Shown here one piece after another: positions 7,847 through 14,301 of a DNA stretch of 33,015 nt. The first letter of the stretch is position 1. Each line of letters opens with the position of its first letter. Made by a program: the position numbers and the translations under genes. The stretch is from the NCBI GenBank assembly GCA_013286075.1, contig JABDGJ010000008.1, positions 1 to 33,015 on the forward strand. The letters run 5' to 3'. The notes below the pieces were generated by a model that was not told the DNA's origin, made no database searches, and worked only from the letters and a program-made list of their open reading frames with translations. This stretch comes from Chlamydiota bacterium (GTDB lineage Bacteria > Chlamydiota > Chlamydiia > Chlamydiales > Parachlamydiaceae).

Positions 7847-9499
7847 TTATATGAGAACCGATTGTTGCTTGTCAATTTTTCGTTGTTCTTGGCCTAAACG
7901 GCCAAGTTCGTATCCTTCATAATCGACAAACTTGAAGAATCTCTCGAATGAGGGAAATAGATCAGAGACTTGGCGAGCCATGATTTGTCCAATATGCCGA
8001 TAACTTGGATGACCTGCCGGTAAGGAGCGAAGTTCGCAAAGCCATTGTAGGGCTCTGAGATTTATGTGAAAGTACCATCGAATATGGTACCCCATAGGAA
8101 CTACATACTGTGCTTCTTCGGGTAATTCTGCAGCAATTAAGTCATAGACCCGTTTGGCTTGGTGCATTGCTTGGCAATAGTCGTCTTGCAAAGGAGTATC
8201 CTGCAATTCAGGGGGGATGGAAAATCCATACTCACACGTAAGAAATTGTCTTTCTTGTGTGAGCATCCGATGGCGGTGTAAATCGCGGTAAGCTCCAAAG
8301 TCGGTCAATATCTCAAAAGTAAAGTGAGCATGCTCCAAAGCACGAGGTGATTTATGTCTTCGATTTTCCCGCGCATTGCATCCTGCATCGAGAATTCGCC
8401 CGATTTCTTCTTCGGAGAGCTTTTTTACATACTCCTGAATATCGGACAAACTTTTATTTCCAACCGCAAAGAGAAGAGCTGCAGCTACTTTCGTTACTGC
8501 TTCCGGATCATATGATACAATACGGACTGTATGAGACGGTGTTCGTTGGCAGTCCGTGAGAAATTCTTTAGAAATTTGTTTGAGCTCTGTGTCCATTGTT
8601 TCATGAAATTGCTCATAGCTTTGGTGAGAGCGATGCGAAAGGTCTGCTCGTCTTACAAAAGAGGGAATGACCTTAGAGAGTTCTTCAAAACTTGATTTGC
8701 CTATCGCTTGCAATTCAGCCAAATTTTGGCAGTGCAGTTTGTGAAGGAGCTGTTCAAAAAAACGGCCGTTTCCAAAAATTCCCATATTGGTCAATGTTCC
8801 CGCAGGGAGCAATCCTCGCAAACAGTCGAGTACCTTGGCTCGCAAGGCTGCAGTGTAAGCTACCTTAGAAGCTGCCGGGTCCTTAGGAAATCGGTTTTCC
8901 ATTATTGTCATCACTTGTGGAATCAATCGGCTATAGGTGTCAAACAACATATTGCATGTTTCTAAATAGGAGTCGCGATAGGCAGAAGTCATCAGAACAG
9001 GTTCTCGATAAAACAAATATTCCCCTTTCACTTTCTGATCAAAATAGACATAGCGGGTCGATTTTTCTAATGGCGATCCACCGATGCGGCTATCTTCTAA
9101 AAATTTTGCCGCAATCATAGAAATATTTTCTAAGGCTAAATGGGCTCCTCCCAGCTCACCAATAGAATCATCTCCATATCCATCTAGAATACGGTCATAG
9201 AAGGATTGGGCTTTTTTTATTGCTTCCATCTGTTCTCGAGATTGCTGCTCTTCGTCTTCTTCATTCGAAAGCTTGCCGACAATTGATTCAAAAGCAGCTT
9301 CATCATTATTCACAATAAATTCTTTGAGCAAAAGAGATCGCAATCCTAAGGTCGAACGGGAATAGCGAGAAAAGAGAGCCCCTTTAATGACTTCAGGTAA
9401 GTTACGTAGGGCAAAGATATGACTTGAAGAGTTCGTAACATATCGTTTTAAAATATTGATTTGCGCTTCTGTAAATTCTTCGTAATTTTCCGTAAGCAT
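7847..9499 (-). CDS. thyX: FAD-dependent thymidylate synthase, tandem-domain chlamydial type (ThyX)
   Basis: ThyX makes dTMP from dUMP using FAD, NADPH and methylene-tetrahydrofolate. Classical ThyX is about 220-250 aa; this protein is 550 aa and holds two ThyX-like halves, as in Chlamydia. The N-terminal half (about 1-310) has SRYSRSTLGLR at 44-54 and SPLEKSTRY near 142-150, which aligns with the ExxSxRY part of the ThyX motif. The C-terminal half (about 370-550) has RHRMLTQERQ with the RHR triplet at 409-411 and NLRALQWLCELR later. Each half lacks what the other keeps. The reading frame extends upstream to 9652, but ATG at 9499 has AAAGGA four nt before it and leaves an 82-nt gap to the divergent gene. 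It heads a probable thyX-tyrP-uvrB operon. Confidence 0.93.
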   Translation of the reverse strand: MLTENYEEFTEAQINILKRYVTNSSSHIFALRNLPEVIKGALFSRYSRSTLGLRSLLLKEFIVNNDEAAFESIVGKLSNEEDEEQQSREQMEAIKKAQSFYDRILDGYGDDSIGELGGAHLALENISMIAAKFLEDSRIGGSPLEKSTRYVYFDQKVKGEYLFYREPVLMTSAYRDSYLETCNMLFDTYSRLIPQVMTIMENRFPKDPAASKVAYTAALRAKVLDCLRGLLPAGTLTNMGIFGNGRFFEQLLHKLHCQNLAELQAIGKSSFEELSKVIPSFVRRADLSHRSHQSYEQFHETMDTELKQISKEFLTDCQRTPSHTVRIVSYDPEAVTKVAAALLFAVGNKSLSDIQEYVKKLSEEEIGRILDAGCNARENRRHKSPRALEHAHFTFEILTDFGAYRDLHRHRMLTQERQFLTCEYGFSIPPELQDTPLQDDYCQAMHQAKRVYDLIAAELPEEAQYVVPMGYHIRWYFHINLRALQWLCELRSLPAGHPSYRHIGQIMARQVSDLFPSFERFFKFVDYEGYELGRLGQEQRKIDKQQSVLI

Positions 9500-9581
9500 A
9501 TTTTCCTTTCGCGCGAAATACATTGATTTTTGTTCTAGAGACTGCCATAAATTCGTTCTGGTTTCAACAAAATAGGGAAAA

Positions 9582-10434
9582 ATGAAAGAAAATTGGTTCC
9601 CCCATTGGAATTCTCGTGGTTTTATCCCAGGTCCCCAAGAGACAGAAGCCAAATTTGAAGAAAGAATCGCCTTTTGCGAAAATTTAGAAAAATCTCTAAG
9701 AGAGAAAGGGCAAGAATTTCCTTTTCAGTTAGAAGAAGAAAAATCGGAAGAGGCATTAAGAGAAGCTTTTGCCATTACCGAACCATTATATGGCGTTCAA
9801 CCCGATTGGATCCTTTTGTTTTTCAGCAATTTCCAGTTGGCTCCTTGGCATGGAGCTTCCACATGGATTTTCCAACTCACTGAAAATTCTCCCACGGCTG
9901 CTTTTTTGCAGTTACGAGCCCCCCTTTCGAAACCGTTCTACTTGGTTGGGGATGTACAGTCGAAAAGAACTGATTGCACATGAATTGGCTCATGTAGGGA
10001 GAATGATGTACGAGGAACCACAATTCGAAGAATTGTTTGCCTACCAATCATCTTCTCACTGGAGAAGATGGATGGGGCCCATTGTGACTTCTTTCAAAGA
10101 AACACTTCTCTTTTTTTGTTTACTATTGTTAGGTCTTCTATCCACTTTTATTTCTGGATGGGAATGGGGGATATTGGCCCCTTTTTTTCTTGTATGTCTT
10201 GGAATAGGGAGAGTATGCCTTCGACATCGCACCTATAAGAAATGTCTTTGTAGATTGGAAGAAACATTCTCCATAGAGACGGCTAGACATCTCACCTATC
10301 GACTGCTCGATAAAGAAATTACCCTATTTAGTACCTTGGCACCCACAAAAATACGGGAAAAAATAGAAGAGTGGGCGAAACAATCGTTTCGTTGGTACTT
10401 TTTGCAAAGCATTTATGTTCATAATAATAAATAA
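9582..10434 (+). pseudogene. HExxH-motif membrane protein, broken by a +1 frameshift at a C6 tract
   Basis: Two overlapping frames form one protein if one base is removed from the CCCCCC run at 9919-9924. Frame one starts with ATG at 9582 (AGGGA just upstream) and otherwise ends at a stop near 9983; frame two runs to the stop at 10434. The joined 283-aa protein reads through the junction as LQLRAPFRNRSTWLGMYSRK. It has a soluble N-terminal part, IAHELAHVGRMMYEEPQFEE with HExxH at H133-H137 and several downstream acids, and two membrane segments near the middle of the second half. HExxH with downstream Glu suggests a zinc peptidase-like site, but I recognise no named family. It is divergent from thyX. 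The shift could be a real mutation, a phase-variable tract or a sequencing error. Confidence 0.72.
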
Positions 10435-10466
10435 CCAGGTGCGGTTACAGACCTGATAAACTCTAA

Positions 10467-10565
10467 AGAGGTAAAACGCTCGATGAAATTGATGCCCGTA
10501 TCATCATTGCATTTGATGACTCAGGAATGATGATTATCACTGTTATGCACGTATTAAAGAGTTAA
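10467..10565 (+). pseudogene. Truncated toxin-like gene remnant upstream of an antitoxin-like gene
   Basis: The frame encodes RGKTLDEIDARIIIAF followed by DDSGMMIITVMHVLKS and a stop, and ends 5 nt before the HTH gene. It has no start codon and is preceded in frame by a TAA (10464-10466); upstream in the same frame GYRPDKL can be read. The position, the beta-strand-like C-terminus and the tight spacing fit the end of a small toxin in a toxin-first toxin-antitoxin pair. The family cannot be named with confidence. Confidence 0.4.
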
Positions 10566-10570
10566 CCGTT

Positions 10571-10960
10571 ATGAACGAAAAAAAGATTGAAACGTTTACA
10601 TATACAGATTTAGGCTTTCCTATCGAGCTTATCGATGCACCTATGAAAAAAATCTTGGGAGAGTGGATTCTAGATATTAATCTAAATATACTTCAGAAAG
10701 AAGTGCTAAAAATGTTGATTCATAAACCTACTCCATTGCAAGCAGGTGAATTACGCTTTATCCGGAAGTATTTTGAAATGACAACGACCACTTTTGGGAA
10801 AGTTTTTGGAGTGTCCCCTGCAGCTGTAATTAAATGGGAAGGTGGTGAATTACCAGCCCCACCAATGGATGTTTACATTCGTATGTATGCCATGAATCGT
10901 TTGAATGCAAAAAATATCAACAGGAGAAATATGCTTATTCATGCTCATAAGACATTGTAA
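10571..10960 (+). CDS. HTH antitoxin-like regulator (MqsA/XRE type)
   Basis: The 129-aa protein has a short N-terminal region with YTDLGFPIELIDAPMKK, a linker with LQKEVLKMLIHKPTPL, then a helix-turn-helix of the XRE type at about residues 60-95 (ELRFIRKYFEMTTTTFGKVF, then SPAAVIKWE). The sequence RKYFEMTTTTFGKVFGVS-AVIKWE is the recognition pattern common to antitoxins of the MqsA/HigA kind. No zinc-binding CxxC pair is seen at the N-terminus, unlike E. coli MqsA. It starts 5 nt after the toxin remnant, so it looks like an orphan antitoxin whose partner has decayed. Such proteins usually repress their own promoter. No clear ribosome site is visible. Confidence 0.75.
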   Translation: MNEKKIETFTYTDLGFPIELIDAPMKKILGEWILDINLNILQKEVLKMLIHKPTPLQAGELRFIRKYFEMTTTTFGKVFGVSPAAVIKWEGGELPAPPMDVYIRMYAMNRLNAKNINRRNMLIHAHKTL

Positions 10961-10974
10961 GGAACAAGAACTCT

Positions 10975-11664
10975 CTAATGCGGAACCAAGGCGATAATTC
11001 GCATTGGGGATTCCGTGCTATTTTCCGCACGTAAAGGGAGTGCAATAGCATAACTTTCTCTAGCAGGAAGCTGCGAACAATCGCCAATATTTTCAATGAT
11101 ATACTTGCCTGCACCTAAAATCAGCTTGTGAACAGTAAACTCTAGATCTAAACAGTCAGGCGAAAGAGTATCAATTGCAATGCCAGAAATATTCCGCTTG
11201 AGTAAAAGCTCTGCAGACTCAGCAGAAAAAGCAGGGAAGTGCATTTGACCCTTCGCATCCATATTTCGATAAGCATCTCCCTTCATCCAAAAACGTCCCC
11301 ATCCGGTGTAGGCAATCACAAGAGAATTTGAAGGAATTAACCCATGTTTCGCCTCATGATCTTGAATATCTTGAACGGAAATTTCATAATCGGCTTCCGC
11401 CTTCTCTGAAACGTCTATCAAACAAATAGGAACAACTAATTGCTCTACGGGAATATCAGCAATGGACACCCCCCCCTGAATTCTATGCGAAGGGGCGTCC
11501 ATATGGGTCCCTACACCGGCGTGCATCTTCACTTGCTGTACACGAAACATTTGATCGTAATCTTTTTTTATTTCAATGCAAAATCCACATGATCCATTCC
11601 AAGTTGGAACATTTTCGGAAAGAGGCTGAGTTAGATCTACGATATTAAAATGATTGAGTATCAT
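10975..11664 (-). CDS. Cyclase-family metal hydrolase (kynurenine formamidase-like)
   Basis: The 229-aa protein belongs to the cyclase family (PF04199 type), whose members hydrolyse amide or ester substrates such as N-formylkynurenine. The signature is complete: H48, then GVGTHMDAPSH with H54, D56 and H60, which bind the catalytic metal. IVDLTQPLSENVPTW at the N-terminus and GIAIDTLSPD near residue 165 are also typical. The real substrate is unknown; length and motif fit kynurenine formamidase, but other family members act on different compounds and no other tryptophan-degradation gene is nearby. It is convergent with the HTH gene (14 nt apart) and follows the 610-aa gene on the same strand, with a 25-bp repeat filling the gap. 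Only a weak ribosome site (GTGAAG) precedes the ATG. Confidence 0.85.
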   Translation of the reverse strand: MILNHFNIVDLTQPLSENVPTWNGSCGFCIEIKKDYDQMFRVQQVKMHAGVGTHMDAPSHRIQGGVSIADIPVEQLVVPICLIDVSEKAEADYEISVQDIQDHEAKHGLIPSNSLVIAYTGWGRFWMKGDAYRNMDAKGQMHFPAFSAESAELLLKRNISGIAIDTLSPDCLDLEFTVHKLILGAGKYIIENIGDCSQLPARESYAIALPLRAENSTESPMRIIALVPH

Positions 11665-11675
11665 AAGTTCTTCAC

Positions 11676-11700
11676 TAGAGGTTAGTCAACACCCTCTTAA
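11676..11700 (-). repeat. Intercistronic 25-bp repeat, copy 1
   Basis: Read on the minus strand this starts TTAAGAGGGTGTTGACTAAC and ends CTCTA. It is 23/25 identical to the plus-strand copy at 32720-32744. It carries a short imperfect inverted repeat (AGAGG ... CCTCT). It begins right after the stop codon of the 610-aa gene and ends 11 nt before the cyclase start codon. Confidence 0.75.
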
Positions 11701-13533
11701 TCACACTCTTAGGTGTTTTTGCTTTCCGCTAAGAATTCCCATTTCCTGCAGCATCGCCACAAGGAATAGATGATTAATAATCGGTTTATTTGAGTCGTTT
11801 GGATTTTCGATCTCAAAAGGAATTTTTTTGATGCTGCACTTCTGATTTAACTCATCATGCAACTCATTTTTTTCTTTGTCGTCTAGTTCTTGTCGATCTA
11901 TCCAATTATGCCACCAGTCATAGATACTGGCTTTGCTGATTCCCGCGTGTCCAATCATCTCTTCTATATAATTCACAATGAAAGACTGATTATAGGTAAT
12001 CTCAGGATTGAGGGGATATAAAAGTTTTATTAGCTTGCAATTCTTCATCAAAAAACTGAATATGGGTTTCTGCCCATTTAGACTAGGCAATCCCCAAATT
12101 CTTCCCAAATCATATGCGCTCACACAGTGGTTAAACAAATGAAGATCAAGGCGATCTAGAAAAAACAAAAACTGGAAGTATCGCACAATTTCAGTATACT
12201 TATGTTGAACGGTCGTTTTTCTTACTGCTTGAAGAGTTAATGAAATTCTTTCATCCAAAGAGAGACCTTTTTTTGGCATGTTCCGGAAAGCGCAATTTTC
12301 GATCGCTTCTAATTTACCATCAGAACAATATTCTCCTCCTTGAATGGCTAATTCCGACAATGTATATGCAATGGCTGCTTCACATTCTCGAATCTTTTCT
12401 TGACAAGACTCTCCTTGTTTTGCTTTTTCTTGCCACTCATCCCATTCCCGTTCCTTTTCTAAACAGTACCGCAATATTCGATCACAATACATAGAGACAA
12501 GTTCATAGTTAATCGCCGTCCCCATTTTATTTTGAATATTTCGTTGCTGTATGGAGTCTATAAGCCGCATAAAGTTATTTCGGACGTAAGCAATTTCGGA
12601 ATTTATTTTTTCATTTTCATTCTCTTCTTTTGTTGCTGCAAATCCTAATTCTTTCAAACGGACATCGTCTTGCAATTGCACTCGCACATCATCCCAATAG
12701 CGATTCCATGTAATTCGATCGAATAAGCGGGTGAATTCAGTCAATGGGACGTCTGTATTTCCCATTGCGGGGAGAATATCTCTTTTGTTGAGATGAGACC
12801 AATTGACCTTGTATTTATAATCTGCGCAAAGAGTATGGAGAGCGTAATACACATCTTCTGTAAAAATGTTTTTGTATTGATCCTTGCCTCTTCTTTCCAA
12901 TTCCTGAATAGTCACACGATGGGCTGGTTCTTCTTCGTAGAATGTATCTGAATAGAATAATTGGTTTACTTCAGAAAAAAGCTCCAAGGCACAAACAATT
13001 CTAATGATTGACGTGTTAAGTACCACCTGCCCTACTAAAAACGCTGAATGGAGAAATCGGGAAAAATGGCCAGAAAAAGGGGGAGGAAAGCAATTGTGTT
13101 CATTGGCGATCGTAAGTCCAAATAACAGGGAGGCAGAAATCAATTCTAGGTAAAGATTCAAATAGAGCCTTAGCCCCGTAACCGCAATGAAACTAATGAC
13201 GCTGAGCGTCCCTACATGTTTTTCTAATGAGTAGATAAATGTTTTTAGATATACATTTTTTACTTTTAAGGTAGTCAAAAAATAGATTCCTCCGCTAAGA
13301 CAAAGAGGAAAATAATTGACTACCCGTTCCGAAAGAGATTTACCCGAAGTAGCTAAAAATTGATTAGCCACTCGTACAACACAATTCAGTTGAAATATAT
13401 TTGAGAGAAAACAGAAAAAGTGCGATCGACCTTGAAGTATAGACCGGCTATACACATATTCAATGGCTGTCCCTCCTCCATACGCGACGGCTGTCAATAT
13501 CTGAGAAGCAGGTGAAATAGATAAAGAATGCAT
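11701..13533 (-). CDS. Membrane protein of unknown function, probably Chlamydiales-specific
   Basis: The 610-aa product is not a family I can name. The first 200 residues hold several hydrophobic stretches, among them a strong one reading TLSVISFIAVTGLRLYLNL followed by LYLELISASLLFGLTIA, and another with AFLVGQVVLNTSIIRIVCAL. The remaining 400 residues are soluble, helical and rich in charged residues, with patches such as CDRILRYCLEKEREWDEW, GEYCSDGKLEAIENCAFR and YNQSFIVNYIEEMIG. The two-part plan (multi-helix membrane domain, then a large helical cytoplasmic part) occurs in large uncharacterised protein families of chlamydiae; an effector or Inc role is possible but only inferred. A TTG at 13587 extends the frame by 18 residues, but ATG at 13533 sits at the edge of AT-rich intergenic sequence and is preferred. 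No ribosome site is clear. Confidence 0.75.
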   Translation of the reverse strand: MHSLSISPASQILTAVAYGGGTAIEYVYSRSILQGRSHFFCFLSNIFQLNCVVRVANQFLATSGKSLSERVVNYFPLCLSGGIYFLTTLKVKNVYLKTFIYSLEKHVGTLSVISFIAVTGLRLYLNLYLELISASLLFGLTIANEHNCFPPPFSGHFSRFLHSAFLVGQVVLNTSIIRIVCALELFSEVNQLFYSDTFYEEEPAHRVTIQELERRGKDQYKNIFTEDVYYALHTLCADYKYKVNWSHLNKRDILPAMGNTDVPLTEFTRLFDRITWNRYWDDVRVQLQDDVRLKELGFAATKEENENEKINSEIAYVRNNFMRLIDSIQQRNIQNKMGTAINYELVSMYCDRILRYCLEKEREWDEWQEKAKQGESCQEKIRECEAAIAYTLSELAIQGGEYCSDGKLEAIENCAFRNMPKKGLSLDERISLTLQAVRKTTVQHKYTEIVRYFQFLFFLDRLDLHLFNHCVSAYDLGRIWGLPSLNGQKPIFSFLMKNCKLIKLLYPLNPEITYNQSFIVNYIEEMIGHAGISKASIYDWWHNWIDRQELDDKEKNELHDELNQKCSIKKIPFEIENPNDSNKPIINHLFLVAMLQEMGILSGKQKHLRV

Positions 13534-13617
13534 ATAATTTTTTATTAATATTAAATGAATTATAAGTAAAAAATGAGATCTTCTCAATAAAAAAATGTTT
13601 GAATAATGTGTTGCGTA

Positions 13618-13647
13618 TTGTATTATTTGCCCTTCAATTAGTATATA
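13618..13647 (+). promoter_or_regulatory. Possible promoter of the LysE-family gene
   Basis: TTGTAT (13618-13623) and TATATA (13642-13647) are separated by 18 nt in the AT-rich gap between divergent genes. The start codon at 13657 follows closely, leaving only a few leader nucleotides. Confidence 0.3.
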
Positions 13648-13656
13648 TAAACAGAT

Positions 13657-14288
13657 ATGCTCAATTTATTTTTGAAAGGCTCTTTGATTGGATTTTCTAT
13701 CGCCGTTCCTATTGGTCCTGTGGAGTCCTTTGCATCCAAGAATCCTTGCGAAAAGGTCTCACTGCCGGCATAATGGCAGGCTTTGGCGCAGCGTTGGCTG
13801 ATGCTTTATACGGAATGATCGCTTGCATAGGGTTGTCTCTCATCTCTCCCTTGCTTACCCAATACCAACTCTGGTTACAAGCCATAGGATCTTTACTCCT
13901 ATGGGGACTCGGGATAAAAATTTTTAAACATGAACCAAAATCTGTGACGACAACTCAATCAGGCCGCTCTCGCAAAATATTTTTAAGCACATTTTCTCTT
14001 ACTTTGACCAATCCTTTAACCCTTCTCTGCTTTGCTGCCATTTTTACAACTGTAGGAATTACGCCAGGGGAGGAAGATCTATTGACTACACTCATTCTTT
14101 CATTCGGAGTATTATTAGGGTCGATTGTATGGTGGACGATCTTAAGTTTTGCCACTGCCGTGATTGGAAAAAGATATTCTATTCATTCTTCTCCTCTTCT
14201 CAATCGAATATCAGGACTCCTTTTTATAGGAAGTGGAATTCTTTCTATCGTATCCCCTCTCAGTCAAGCGATTCTCTACTTCAGTTAG
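13657..14288 (+). pseudogene. LysE-family amino acid exporter, broken by a frameshift
   Basis: LysE-family proteins are six-helix membrane exporters of amino acids and similar compounds. ATG at 13657 gives MLNLFLKGSLIGFSIAVPIG then PV, the classic LysE start, but after GTGGAG at 13719-13724 the frame becomes nonsense. The other frame there resumes the family sequence exactly: GVLCIQESLRKGLTAGIMAG then FGAALADALYG, and continues to the stop at 14288 with the remaining helices. Restoring one G (GTGGAG to GTGGGAG) would give PIGPVGVLCIQE, the family consensus, and a protein of about 210 aa. A long frame from a TTG at 13599 exists, but its first 40 residues are not LysE-like. This may be a recent mutation or a sequencing error. 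It is followed 13 nt later by recC. Confidence 0.8.
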
Positions 14289-14301
14289 ATCAGTTAAATT
14301 G

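Noticed and set aside
9500..9652. N-terminal extension of ThyX up to position 9652
   Set aside because: The extra 51 residues overlap the divergent HExxH gene start, and ATG at 9499 has a good ribosome site directly upstream.
9919..9924. Programmed +1 ribosomal frameshift at CCCCCC
   Set aside because: No stop codon, rare codon or stimulatory structure is placed as in known +1 sites; a simple indel explains it better. It remains possible but unsupported.
13599..13656. TTG start at 13599 for the LysE-family frame
   Set aside because: Its first 40 residues are not LysE-like; the true N-terminal sequence lies in another frame from ATG 13657.
14233..14301. Upstream extension of RecC
   Set aside because: It would overlap the end of the LysE gene and lacks a ribosome site; ATG at 14302 fits the gene boundary.
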